Below, piece after piece: positions 27,974 through 36,976 of a stretch of 64,000 bases of DNA. Source of the stretch: Rodentibacter pneumotropicus DSM 21403 (lineage in GTDB: Bacteria; Pseudomonadota; Gammaproteobacteria; Enterobacterales; Pasteurellaceae); NCBI RefSeq assembly GCF_000379905.1, contig NZ_KB904059.1, forward strand, positions 1 to 64,000. The letters run 5' to 3'. The notes beneath the pieces were generated by a model. That model made no database searches. It saw only the letters and a list, made by a program, of their open reading frames with translations, and had not been told where the DNA came from. Each line of letters begins with the position of its first letter. The stretch's first letter is position 1. A program made the position numbers and the translations under genes.

Positions 27974-28314
27974 TTTGATGTCCTCTATTTAGTCATCGAT
28001 TGATAAAAATAAGAAAAGTTTCCTTGTCTATCGTGAACTTTATAAATAAGTAACACTCTAAACATTGCTTAACTAGGGTTTTGAATTTGCCCTATATCCT
28101 ACCCTTTTGACAAATTCAATTCCTTTGTATCGCCAAAGGAACGTTCAAAAGTAGGATTATTATCCTATAAAAAAATCAAATATCAAATATTTTTTACTGT
28201 TTTTGTCTATTTTATAAACAAACAGATATTAAAATGAACATATGTTCACTAAATAAAAAAGCACATTATGGTTAAAAAATGTGCTTTTTTTTTAACTAAC
28301 TTAGTTGAAAATAA
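27974..28314 (-). promoter_or_regulatory. Long leader/intergenic region upstream of ompA copy 1
   Basis: No gene fits here. It includes the bidirectional terminator of the second ompA copy (28255-28292), a perfect 14-bp palindrome TGAACATATGTTCA (28235-28248), and small hairpins (CCTTTGTATCGCCAAAGG near 28131). AGGAC, seven bases before the ompA start, is the RBS. Long, structured leaders are known for ompA mRNAs and affect their stability; the palindrome could bind a regulator. Promoter elements were not pinned down. Confidence 0.5.
28255..28292 (-). terminator. Terminator after the second ompA gene
   Basis: AAAAAAGCACATT / AATGTGCTTTTTT with a short loop and A/T runs on both sides, 23 bases past the stop. 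Confidence 0.88.
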
Positions 28315-29358
28315 TTATTTTGTACCGTTAACTGCGATTTCAACACGGCGGTCTGGTGCTAAACAAGCGATAAGCGCTTTACGACCTTTAACCGCATCAC
28401 AGGCTGCACCTGTAACTGGATTTGCTTCACCGTAACCTGTCGCAGTGATATCTTGTGCTCCAACACCCTTAGACACTAAGTAGTTAGCTACTGAGTCTGC
28501 ACGACGTTGTGATAATTTTAAGTTTGCTGCATCTTTACCGATACGGTCTGTGTAACCAGCAACCGCTACTTTAGCACCGTTTACTTGTGCAATTTCACCG
28601 TAGATACCATCTAAAGTCGCTTTTGCTTCAGGTTTTAAGTTTGCTTTACCGAAAGCGAAAGTCACATCAGAGTTTAAGTTGAAAGTTTTGCTTACCACTT
28701 CAGGTGCAACAACCGGAGCGCCTTGACCGAAACGGTAAGATAAACCTGCAACTACAGAACCGATAGACGGTTGATAATCTAAACGCAGCCCTTCAGAATC
28801 ATGTTTACCCACTCGATTAATCCATTGATATTCTAGGCGAAATGCTAGTTCAGGTAATAATGGTAAAGCATATTCCATCCCCCCAGCAAACACTGGAGAA
28901 ACTTTTAATGAATGGGAATTATCATAGAATGGACCTGATGGAGTATAAATTTTATAGTCTGAGCGAACTAAAGCTGCGCCAACTCGAGCATATAAATCTA
29001 AACCTTGAAGAATTTCATAGCTACCTTTCAAACTTAGATGAGCACCATGATTAGTATGTTTATCGGTTAATTCACCATTTTCTTTGAACTTAACACGCCC
29101 AAAATCATCATATCCAAGCTCAACCGCCAAACCAAAATTATTACGATTTAAAATTTGATATCCACCAAATACACCGTAGGTAACTGAATTTCTATTATAG
29201 CCATGCTGCGTATTATCCGCATGATATTTGATACCATCATGAAATGATGCCCATCCAGCTTTAGCACCAACATAGAAAGTATTTTCTTGTGGCGCTGCTT
29301 GAGCAATAGATACAACTGATAATGCAGCAATAGCTAACGCAATTGTTGATTTTTTCAT
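28315..29358 (-). CDS. ompA: OmpA family outer membrane protein, copy 2
   Basis: 347 residues with the same layout as the downstream copy: signal peptide, eight-strand barrel (APQENTFYVGAKAGWASFHD), linker and OmpA C-terminal domain. The C-terminal 130 residues are nearly identical between the copies. Differences gather in the barrel loops (KYHADNTQHGYNRNSVTYG here; YKIYTPSGPFYDN; GKHDSEGLRLDYQ). The DNA of the middle part is more AT-rich and more diverged than the ends. Each copy has its own terminator, so they are separate units despite being tandem. Confidence 0.93.
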   Translation of the reverse strand: MKKSTIALAIAALSVVSIAQAAPQENTFYVGAKAGWASFHDGIKYHADNTQHGYNRNSVTYGVFGGYQILNRNNFGLAVELGYDDFGRVKFKENGELTDKHTNHGAHLSLKGSYEILQGLDLYARVGAALVRSDYKIYTPSGPFYDNSHSLKVSPVFAGGMEYALPLLPELAFRLEYQWINRVGKHDSEGLRLDYQPSIGSVVAGLSYRFGQGAPVVAPEVVSKTFNLNSDVTFAFGKANLKPEAKATLDGIYGEIAQVNGAKVAVAGYTDRIGKDAANLKLSQRRADSVANYLVSKGVGAQDITATGYGEANPVTGAACDAVKGRKALIACLAPDRRVEIAVNGTK

Positions 29359-29520
29359 AAATAGACCTCTTGTTTTTTAATTTTTAACAATTGAGGCACA
29401 AAGCCTCCATCACAGGCTATCAAAAATACTTTAAATGTCAATTTAACATATAAAATCGACATTTTTGCCCGCATCATATATCATCTTTCCATCCTTTTTA
29501 TTCTTTATATAAACGAAACT

Positions 29521-32500
29521 ATGCTACCCCGCCTTTCTCGTGTACCACAAGTTGATGAAATTGTTCAACACTACCTCACCGAACTTCAAAAACAACATTT
29601 TGAAGGCGATATCGCTACAAATTATGCAGACAGGCTAAGCCTCGCGACTGACAACAGCGTATATCAATATCTACCACAAGCCATTTTGTTCCCGAAAACA
29701 GTGGCAGATGTCGTGCGTATCACAAAATTGGCGAATCAATCAGACTTTCAATCGCTCACCTTTACCCCTCGTGGTGGTGGCACAGGAACAAACGGTCAAT
29801 CTCTTAACTACACGATTGTTGTCGATATGTCTCGCCATATGACGGCAATTTTAGAGCTGAATGTAGAAGAGCGTTGGGTTCGCGTGCAAGCAGGAGTAGT
29901 GAAAGATCAGCTCAATCAATTTTTAAAACCTTACGGTTTATTCTTTGCGCCGGAGCTTTCCACCAGCAATCGTGCAACACTGGGGGGAATGATCAATACG
30001 GATGCTTCCGGGCAAGGTTCACTACAATACGGTAAAACCTCAAATCATGTCCTAGCACTACGCAGTGTCCTAGTAAATGGTGAAATATTGGATACAAGTG
30101 AGGTCAAATCTCAGGCTATTTTCAACGATATTAATTCCCTTGGCTTGAATGAAACCAGCAAAGCGCTCCATCAAACTATCGCACAACGTTGCAAAGAAAA
30201 ACGTGAAAGCATCATCAACGATTTACCACAACTTAATCGCTTTTTAACCGGTTACGATTTAAAAAATGTCTTTAACGAAGATGAAAGTGAATTTAATCTC
30301 ACCCGCTTGCTCACTGGTTCCGAAGGTTCTCTTGCCTTTATTTGCGAAGCAAAACTGAATTTATTACCAATTCCGCAATACCGCACTCTCATTAATATAA
30401 AGTACAGCTCTTTCGATGCCGCACTACGCAATGCGCCTTTTATGGTGAAAGCCAATGCGCTTTCTGTGGAAACCATAGATTCCAAAGTACTAAATCTTGC
30501 CAAGCAAGACATTATTTGGCATTCCGTACGAGAACTTTTAACTGAAGAGGGCAGCCCTATTCTTGGTTTAAATATTGTGGAATATGCCGGCAGTAGCAAA
30601 GAAAAAATCGACCGTCAAGTGACCGCACTTTGTCAGGCATTGGATGAAAAAATTGCCCAACAACAGGATCACATTATTGGCTATCAAATCTGCGATGATC
30701 TCCCTTCTATTGAACGCATTTATGCGATGCGCAAAAAAGCCGTAGGCTTACTCGGCAATGCCAAAGGGGCGGCGAAACCTATTCCTTTTGTGGAAGACAC
30801 CTGCGTTCCGCCGGAACATCTGGCCGATTACATCAGCGAATTTCGTGCTCTATTAGATCGTCACCATTTACAATACGGCATGTTCGGGCATGTAGATGCC
30901 GGCGTATTACACGTGCGTCCGGCTTTGGATTTATGCGATAAAGAGCAAGTCAAACTTTTCAAACAAATTTCTGACGAGGTGGCTGAACTCACTGTCAAAT
31001 ATGGCGGCTTGCTGTGGGGGGAACACGGTAAAGGCGTTCGTTCCCATTACGGCGAAAAATTCTTCACACCCGAATTATGGAACGAACTCCGATATATCAA
31101 ATCTTTATTTGATCCGTATAACCGTCTAAACCCCGGTAAAATCTGTACGCCCTTAGGTTCTAAGGACGAACTCTATTCCATTTTGTCTCCTATGCGAGCC
31201 GACTATGATCGGCAAATTCCGCTTCAAATACGGGATGAATTTAAAGGCGCAATGAATTGCAACGGCAATGGACTATGTTTTAATTTCGATGAACACAGCA
31301 TTATGTGCCCTTCAATGAAAGTAAGCAAAAACCGTGTGTTTTCCCCAAAAGGACGTGCAGCTATGGTACGAGAATGGTTGCGTTTATTAGCCAATGAAAA
31401 CATCTCACCGGCACAACTTGATTTTCAAAAAAATGACGTGAAATTGACCGCACTTGTCGCCAAAATCCGTCATAGCGTACAAAAATGGCGGGGAGATTAT
31501 GACTTTTCTCATGAAGTAAAAGCAGCAATGGATACCTGCCTTGCCTGCAAAGCCTGTGCCAGCCAATGCCCGATAAAGATTGACGTACCAAGTTTCCGTG
31601 CGAAATTTTTCCATTTTTATCACAGCCGCTATTTACGTCCGGTGAAAGATCATATCGTGGCAAATTTAGAACTTGCCGCCCCCTATATGGCGAAACAAGC
31701 CAAATTTTTCAATTATTTTACCAAATTAAAAACCACACAAATTCTGGTGGAAAAAATAATTGGAATGACGGATTTACCGCTACTTTCCATACCGAATTTA
31801 CAACAACAGCTTGTGGAAATCGGCTATCAAGGCAAACCGTTGGAAGCCCTAGAACAGCTAAGTGCGGCGGAAAAAGAGAAAATGTTACTGCTCGTGCAAG
31901 ATCCTTACACCTCTTATTACGATGCGAAAGTGGTGCGGGACTTTGTGGCATTGACGCAAAAACTGGGCTTTAACCCTATTCTTCTTCCCTTCAAACCAAA
32001 TGGTAAAGCCATGCACGTCAAGGGATTCTTGAAACGTTTTGCGAAAACAGCGAAAAACCAAGCGGAATTTCTTAATCGTGTTGCCAAATTAGGTGTGCCC
32101 TTGGTCGGCGTTGATCCTGCCATAGTGCTTTCTTATCGTGATGAATATAAAGAAATGTTGCAAACACAACGGGGTAATTTCCATGTATTGACCGCTCATG
32201 AGTGGCTAAAAAACCAACTTGATTCAGGCGGATTAGAAAATCTACAAAAAACCGACCGCACTTTTGATTGGCATTTATTCCCACATTGTACGGAAGCCAC
32301 GTTTATGCCGAACAGCCCAAAAGAATGGCAACAAATTTTCGAAAAATTCGGACAACAATTAACGGTAGAAAAAGTAGGCTGTTGTGGAATGGCAGGCGTA
32401 TTTGGTCACGAAACGCAAAACCAAACCATGAGCCGTGAAATTTATGATATTTCATGGCGTAAAAAACTTCACGGAAAAGATCCGCACTTTTGTTTAGCAA

Positions 32501-32589
32501 CAGGCTATTCTTGTCGCAGCCAAGTGAAACGTTATGAACAAGCGGTGCTAAAACATCCCGTACAAGCGTTACTTGAAGTGATGAAATAA
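29521..32589 (+). CDS. ydiJ: FAD/Fe-S D-2-hydroxyacid dehydrogenase, YdiJ family
   Basis: 1,022 residues. A FAD-binding type 4 domain (about 40-280; TPRGGGTGTNGQSLNYTIVV) is followed by an FAD-oxidase C-terminal domain (about 285-555). Next comes a ferredoxin-like segment (CLACKACASQCPIKI near 670) and CCG-type cysteines (KVGCCGMAGVFGHETQ near 955). The layout is that of E. coli YdiJ, reported to oxidise D-2-hydroxyglutarate; older annotations call it D-lactate dehydrogenase. Probably peripheral at the inner membrane, passing electrons to the respiratory chain. Three USS cores lie inside it. The ATG at 29521 is divergent from ompA copy 2. A thioesterase and hemH follow. Confidence 0.85.
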   Translation: MLPRLSRVPQVDEIVQHYLTELQKQHFEGDIATNYADRLSLATDNSVYQYLPQAILFPKTVADVVRITKLANQSDFQSLTFTPRGGGTGTNGQSLNYTIVVDMSRHMTAILELNVEERWVRVQAGVVKDQLNQFLKPYGLFFAPELSTSNRATLGGMINTDASGQGSLQYGKTSNHVLALRSVLVNGEILDTSEVKSQAIFNDINSLGLNETSKALHQTIAQRCKEKRESIINDLPQLNRFLTGYDLKNVFNEDESEFNLTRLLTGSEGSLAFICEAKLNLLPIPQYRTLINIKYSSFDAALRNAPFMVKANALSVETIDSKVLNLAKQDIIWHSVRELLTEEGSPILGLNIVEYAGSSKEKIDRQVTALCQALDEKIAQQQDHIIGYQICDDLPSIERIYAMRKKAVGLLGNAKGAAKPIPFVEDTCVPPEHLADYISEFRALLDRHHLQYGMFGHVDAGVLHVRPALDLCDKEQVKLFKQISDEVAELTVKYGGLLWGEHGKGVRSHYGEKFFTPELWNELRYIKSLFDPYNRLNPGKICTPLGSKDELYSILSPMRADYDRQIPLQIRDEFKGAMNCNGNGLCFNFDEHSIMCPSMKVSKNRVFSPKGRAAMVREWLRLLANENISPAQLDFQKNDVKLTALVAKIRHSVQKWRGDYDFSHEVKAAMDTCLACKACASQCPIKIDVPSFRAKFFHFYHSRYLRPVKDHIVANLELAAPYMAKQAKFFNYFTKLKTTQILVEKIIGMTDLPLLSIPNLQQQLVEIGYQGKPLEALEQLSAAEKEKMLLLVQDPYTSYYDAKVVRDFVALTQKLGFNPILLPFKPNGKAMHVKGFLKRFAKTAKNQAEFLNRVAKLGVPLVGVDPAIVLSYRDEYKEMLQTQRGNFHVLTAHEWLKNQLDSGGLENLQKTDRTFDWHLFPHCTEATFMPNSPKEWQQIFEKFGQQLTVEKVGCCGMAGVFGHETQNQTMSREIYDISWRKKLHGKDPHFCLATGYSCRSQVKRYEQAVLKHPVQALLEVMK

Positions 32590-32622
32590 ACCTCTCTTTT
32601 ATTTTACAAATTAAGGATAAAA

Positions 32623-33039
32623 ATGATTTGGAAAAAACCATTTACCCTCCCACAACTTAATGAAATGGGGAAAAACTGCGCCGTTGATCATCTTGGCATT
32701 GAAATTTCTGCTTTCGGCGAAGATTGGCTTGAAGCCACAATGCCTGTGGATAATCGCACTACGCAGCCTTTCGGCTTATTGCACGGCGGAATTTCTGTAG
32801 CACTGGCAGAAACAGTGGGGTCTCTTGCCGGCTTTCTTTGTGTCGAAGAAGGAAAAGTCGTGGTAGGCTTAGACATTAATGCCAATCATCTTCGCCCGGT
32901 AAGAGAAGGCAAAGTCACAGCAAAGGCTATGCCTATCAATTTAAGTCGAAATAACCATGTTTGGCAAATTGACATCCGAAATGAACAAGATAAACTTTGC
33001 TGCGTTTCAAGACTAACGCTTTCTATTATAGATTTATGA
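32623..33039 (+). CDS. Hotdog-fold acyl-CoA thioesterase (YdiI/MenI-like)
   Basis: 138 residues of the PaaI/YdiI thioesterase family, with the hotdog signature [20 protein letters not shown] (about 47-66, catalytic Glu in ALAE). E. coli YdiI (MenI) hydrolyses 1,4-dihydroxy-2-naphthoyl-CoA in menaquinone synthesis; the same role is plausible here but not shown. AAGGAT lies nine bases before the ATG. Its stop overlaps the hemH start (ATGA), so the two are translated together. Confidence 0.88.
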   Translation: MIWKKPFTLPQLNEMGKNCAVDHLGIEISAFGEDWLEATMPVDNRTTQPFGLLHGGISVALAETVGSLAGFLCVEEGKVVVGLDINANHLRPVREGKVTAKAMPINLSRNNHVWQIDIRNEQDKLCCVSRLTLSIIDL

Positions 33040-34007
33040 CAATAACAAAAAAAATTGGTGTTATTTTAGCCAATTTAGGCACTCCTGATGAACCGACTCC
33101 AACTGCAGTTTCTCGTTATTTATGGACATTTTTAACAGATCCCCGTGTCGTTGATTTACCCCGTTGGAAATGGTGGCCTTTGCTCAAAACCCTCATTCTT
33201 CCCCCTCGTTCTAAACGTGTTGCCAAAAATTATCAAGCTATTTGGACAGAACAAGGCTCACCACTACTTGCCATCACTACACGGCAACAGGAAGCCTTAC
33301 AAGCGTATTTAGAAGAAAAAAATATCAATGCACAGATCGGAATTGCCATGACATACGGCAATCCATCTATGCAAAGCGCAGTGGAAAAATTGCTGGAAAA
33401 TCAGGTTGAAAAAATTATTGTGTTACCGCTTTATCCGCAATATTCCAGCACCACTACCGGTGCCTTATTTGATGTTTTTGCCAACGCACTCAAACACACT
33501 CGCAATATACCGCCCTTTGAATTTATCCATTCCTATCATTTGGATAAACACTATATTGATGCCTTGGTGCAATCCATCAAAGTGCGGTTAAAACCTGATG
33601 AGTTTTTACTCTTCTCTTATCACGGTATTCCATTGAGCTATGAAAACCAAGGTGATTATTATCGCCAACATTGCAAAGAAACTACCATTGCAGTTGTCGA
33701 TAAACTCGGTTTAACAGAAAACCAATGGGGAATGACCTTTCAATCCCGATTTGGACGTGAAGAATGGTTACAACCTTACACCGATGAATTTTTAATTTCT
33801 GCAAGCGTACAAGGGATCCATAAAATTGCCGTGGTTTGCCCCGGTTTTTCGGTGGATTGTTTGGAAACCATTGAAGAAATTGATGAAGAAAATCGCGAGA
33901 ACTTTCTCAATAACGGCGGTCAATCTTATCAATACATTCCCGCACTGAATGCCGAACCGGCTCACATTGAAATGATGGGTAATTTAATTTTACAAAAACT
34001 GGCATAA
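33036..34007 (+). CDS. hemH: Ferrochelatase
   Basis: 323 residues, cytoplasmic face of the membrane; inserts iron into protoporphyrin IX, the last step of haem synthesis. Motifs: [13 protein letters not shown] at the start, [22 protein letters not shown] (catalytic His) and [15 protein letters not shown] (catalytic Glu). The start at 33036 overlaps the thioesterase stop; a rare-start extension upstream would run into that gene. A strong terminator follows. Presence of hemH is notable because some relatives need external haem yet keep this enzyme. Confidence 0.95.
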   Translation: MTITKKIGVILANLGTPDEPTPTAVSRYLWTFLTDPRVVDLPRWKWWPLLKTLILPPRSKRVAKNYQAIWTEQGSPLLAITTRQQEALQAYLEEKNINAQIGIAMTYGNPSMQSAVEKLLENQVEKIIVLPLYPQYSSTTTGALFDVFANALKHTRNIPPFEFIHSYHLDKHYIDALVQSIKVRLKPDEFLLFSYHGIPLSYENQGDYYRQHCKETTIAVVDKLGLTENQWGMTFQSRFGREEWLQPYTDEFLISASVQGIHKIAVVCPGFSVDCLETIEEIDEENRENFLNNGGQSYQYIPALNAEPAHIEMMGNLILQKLA

Positions 34008-34040
34008 AAAAAGCGTGGATTTTTCTCCACGCTTTTTTTA
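34006..34040. terminator. Bidirectional terminator between hemH and selD
   Basis: AAAAAAAGCGTGGA / TCCACGCTTTTTTT with a six-base loop serves both convergent genes. Confidence 0.93.
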
Positions 34041-35084
34041 ATCACAGACCTCAACAAAAATGCTCTTTTCTTCATTTCTCTCTTTCAGTACACCGACTTC
34101 ATAAATATCGACTCCAGCACCTTGAGCAATCGCCAATATATCCTGCTCACTTCTCGGTTCAACAGCCACCAATAAACCACCGGAAGTTTGCGGGTCACAT
34201 AAAACCGCTTTTTGATAATCCGTCAATGTCCCCACTTTATGCCCGTAACTCTCATAATTACGCGTCGTGCCACCCGGTACGCAACCTTCAGAAATATAGT
34301 CCGATACGCCCTCAAGAGTCGGAATTTTATCGAAAAACAACTCAGCATTGAGGTTTGAGCCTTCACAGATTTCAAGCAAATGACCGAGTAAGCCAAAGCC
34401 CGTCACGTCAGTCATAGCGGTAACCCCCTCCACTTCGGAAAATTGGCTGCCGATAATATTCATTTGACACATTGCTGCCGTTGCTAACCCTTGATGTTCA
34501 GGTTTTAATTTGCCTTTTTTCTCTGCCGTGGTGAGCACCCCAATGCCCAAAGGTTTGGTTAAATAGAGTTTACTGCCCACCTCGGCTGACGCATTTCGTT
34601 TCACTTTTTCAGTATTTATCACTCCGGTGACCGCCAAACCAAAAATCGGTTCCGGTGCGTCAATAGAATGTCCACCGGCAAGAGAAATCCCTGCTTGATG
34701 ACAAGCAAATCGTCCGCCATCCACAATTTTTTGCGCCACCTCTGCCGGTAATTTATTAATTGGGAAACCCAAAATCGCAATCGCCATAATCGGCTTTCCA
34801 CCCATAGCGAAAATATCGCTAATCGCATTAGTTGCCGCAATGCGCCCAAAATCAAAAGGATCATCCACAATCGGCATAAAAAAGTCCGTGGTACTGATAA
34901 TTGCAGTTCCATTTCCCAAATCATACACTGCCGCATCATCTGCGGTATCATTCCCTACCAACAAATGAGGATCAACAAAATGTTTAAGTTGTGTTTGCAA
35001 AATTGTCCCTAACACCTTAGGCGAAATTTTACAGCCTCAACCCGCGCCGTGACTGTATTGTGTTAAACGAATGCTATCCGCCAT
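34038..35084 (-). CDS. selD: Selenide, water dikinase (selenocysteine-containing)
   Basis: 348 residues if the in-frame TGA at 35039-35037 is read as selenocysteine. The N-terminus is then [15 protein letters not shown]-Sec-GCKIS, aligning exactly with E. coli SelD, which has Cys17 at the Sec position, followed by the catalytic Lys (Lys19 here). Later motifs include [20 protein letters not shown] and [13 protein letters not shown]. SelD makes selenophosphate from selenide and ATP. A plain open-frame reading would wrongly start at a GTG at 35015 and lose the active site. A bSECIS-type hairpin follows the TGA. Sec-containing SelD is known in Haemophilus. It is divergent from gntR and convergent with hemH. 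Confidence 0.95.
35007..35039 (-). promoter_or_regulatory. Selenocysteine codon and bacterial SECIS hairpin in selD
   Basis: After the TGA (35039-35037) come 15 bases, then CCTAA-GGTG-TTAGG (35021-35008): a five-base-pair stem with a GGUG loop. A GU in the apical loop at this distance is what SelB needs in bacterial SECIS elements. Confidence 0.88.
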
Positions 35085-35165
35085 ACGCTATCCTTTATAG
35101 TGAATTTGAGCCAAATTATACCTTTTTTCAATGAAAAGTGCGGTCAAAAAATCAAATGTTTTTGC

Positions 35166-35171
35166 TATACT
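35166..35171 (+). promoter_or_regulatory. Probable -10 element of gntR
   Basis: TATACT followed by GCGCGC, 31 bases before the gntR ATG; a -35 is less clear (TCAAAA region). A USS core (35137-35145) lies just upstream. Confidence 0.5.
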
Positions 35172-35202
35172 GCGCGCTACGCATGATTTAATTTTAATTT
35201 CA

Positions 35203-36198
35203 ATGAAACACAAACGCCCCACCTTACAAGATATCGCCACCCACCTTGGCATCACCAAAATGACGGTAAGCCGTTATTTGCGTAACCCAGATTCCGTCGC
35301 CCAAGAAACCCAAGCCCGTATTGCTCATGCTCTTGAGCAATTTGGCTACATTCCTAACCGCGCACCGGAAATTCTTTCCAATGCCAAAAGCAAAGCCATT
35401 GGCGTATTGCTTCCGTCCCTAACCAATCATGTTTTTGCCGATATCTTAAAAGGCATTGAATATATTACCGATAAAGCGGGCTATCAAACAATGTTGGCTC
35501 ACTATGGTTACAGTGTAAAAAAAGAAGAAGAACGCATTGAAAGTTTACTTTCTTACAATGTTGATGGGCTGATTTTATCGGAAAACTACCATTCATTACG
35601 CACGCTTAAAATGATTGAAGTGGCGAATATTCCGGTCATTGAAATTATGGATAGTACACAACCCGGTATCCAACAGGTGATCGGTTTTGATAACGTTGCG
35701 GCAGCACAAACCATGGTAGAAACCATGATTACACGGGGATACAAAAATATTGTGTATTTCACTGCACGAATGGACAAACGAACCCAACTAAAAATGCAAG
35801 GCTATGAGCAAGCCATGAAAAAACACGGACTTGAACCCTATAGTTTAATCACCGAAGAACCTTCGTCTTTTACTTTGGGCGGAAAGCAGCTTCGCCAAAT
35901 TCTTGAAAAACACCCTGAAACCGACGGTATTTTCTGCACCAACGATGACTTGGCGATTGGTGCACTGTTTGAATGTCAGCGGATAGGCATTTCTGTTCCG
36001 ACACAAATCGCCATTGCGGGATTCCATGGACACGATGTTGGTTTTTCCGTTACCCCCCAGCTTGGCACGGTTATTACGCCTCGCTTGGAAATCGGAAAAC
36101 TCGCCGCTCAAGAATTATTAGCACGATTAAACGGAGAGCCCCTCACAGAAAAAAAAATTGACCTTGGATTTAAAATCCATCTTGGTGAAAGTGTGTAA
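35203..36198 (+). CDS. gntR: LacI-family gluconate/idonate operon regulator
   Basis: 331 residues. The LacI helix-turn-helix is at about 6-27 (LQDIATHLGITKMTVSRYLR), with RNPDSVAQETQARIAHALEQ as the hinge region, then a periplasmic-binding-like sensor domain (IGVLLPSLTNHVFADILKGI; FCTNDDLAIGALFECQRIGI; GFHGHDVG). The match to E. coli GntR runs along the whole length; IdnR is a close relative and cannot be ruled out. The start at 35203 is the one homologous to GntR; an in-frame ATG at 35131 would add 24 residues. Likely operators are the two palindromes between gntK and idnD. Confidence 0.88.
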   Translation: MKHKRPTLQDIATHLGITKMTVSRYLRNPDSVAQETQARIAHALEQFGYIPNRAPEILSNAKSKAIGVLLPSLTNHVFADILKGIEYITDKAGYQTMLAHYGYSVKKEEERIESLLSYNVDGLILSENYHSLRTLKMIEVANIPVIEIMDSTQPGIQQVIGFDNVAAAQTMVETMITRGYKNIVYFTARMDKRTQLKMQGYEQAMKKHGLEPYSLITEEPSSFTLGGKQLRQILEKHPETDGIFCTNDDLAIGALFECQRIGISVPTQIAIAGFHGHDVGFSVTPQLGTVITPRLEIGKLAAQELLARLNGEPLTEKKIDLGFKIHLGESV

Positions 36199-36230
36199 AA
36201 ATGTGGTTAAAAACGACCGCACTTTTATCG

Positions 36231-36746
36231 TCAAAGCAACGGCTTTAAAGCATAAACACAACGCTCTACCACGGTTTCAAAGCTACCGTCAATATCAATA
36301 TGAATCACATCCGGCTCGTCTTCTTGCGGTACTTCAAGCGTATCAAATTGGCTTTTTAACATATCCGTTTTCATATAATGCCCTTTGCGTTGTTTCATAC
36401 GTTCAAGCACCAAATCAAAAGAACCTTCCAAAAATAGGAATTTTACGTTCTCATTCCCATCTCGAATCAAATCACGGTATTTTTTCTTCAATGCCGAACA
36501 AACAATGATCCCCACTTCGCTTTTACGCTCAAGGCTAAATGCCGCATCACGAATACGCTCAAGCCAAGGTGCGCGATCCTCATCATTTAACGGATGCCCT
36601 TCCCCCATTTTAATAATATTGGCGCGAGGATGAAGATCATCACCATCAATCAATTTAATACCCAAACGCTGTGCCACAGCCGTTCCAACGGATGTTTTTC
36701 CCGTACTTGAAACCCCCATCAGGATAAAACTTTTTCCTTTGCTCAT
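36231..36746 (-). CDS. gntK: Gluconokinase
   Basis: 171 residues of the thermoresistant gluconokinase family. The P-loop is GVSSTGKTSVG (about 8-18); DGDDLHPRANIIKMGEGHPL and DEDRAPWLERIRDAA are the substrate motifs. It phosphorylates D-gluconate to 6-phosphogluconate. The ATG at 36746 has GAGG six bases before it; farther upstream in-frame ATGs reach into the operator. Convergent with gntR, divergent from idnD. Confidence 0.94.
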   Translation of the reverse strand: MSKGKSFILMGVSSTGKTSVGTAVAQRLGIKLIDGDDLHPRANIIKMGEGHPLNDEDRAPWLERIRDAAFSLERKSEVGIIVCSALKKKYRDLIRDGNENVKFLFLEGSFDLVLERMKQRKGHYMKTDMLKSQFDTLEVPQEDEPDVIHIDIDGSFETVVERCVYALKPLL

Positions 36747-36794
36747 AACATACCTCACAAAATTTTCTTTAATCATATAAGAATTTTGATTAAT

Positions 36795-36808
36795 TGTTAC
36801 TGGTAACA
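36795..36808. promoter_or_regulatory. GntR operator 1 (gntK side)
   Basis: TTGTTACTGGTAACAT (36794-36809) fits the GntR operator ATGTTA-N4-TAACAT with one mismatch. It lies 48 bases upstream of the gntK start. Confidence 0.8.
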
Positions 36809-36816
36809 TTTAATTT

Positions 36817-36832
36817 TGTGACAAATATCACA
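36817..36832. promoter_or_regulatory. CRP site between gntK and idnD
   Basis: TGTGA-CAAATA-TCACA is a perfect CRP consensus, placed between the two GntR operators, so catabolite control of both divergent units is likely. Confidence 0.85.
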
Positions 36833-36936
36833 GAAATCCCATATTTTTATACTTATTTATAAGCAATTATCACAATTTTTTTGAAGCCGATCACATTTCT
36901 GAAAAAAGTATCTTTACCAAACTATGATAAGTAGAT

Positions 36937-36952
36937 ATGTTACCAGTAACAT
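36937..36952. promoter_or_regulatory. GntR operator 2 (idnD side)
   Basis: ATGTTACCAGTAACAT is a perfect ATGTTA-N4-TAACAT palindrome, 25 bases before the idnD ATG, where a bound repressor would block transcription. Confidence 0.87.
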
Positions 36953-36976
36953 ACCTATACATAAATAAGGAGAAAT

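Noticed and set aside
28131-28148. Small hairpin in the ompA leader as a terminator
   Set aside because: Short stem, no T run; not enough to call.
34038-35015. selD as a 325-residue gene from GTG 35015
   Set aside because: It would lack the conserved Cys/Sec and Lys active-site residues that are encoded, in frame, just beyond the TGA.
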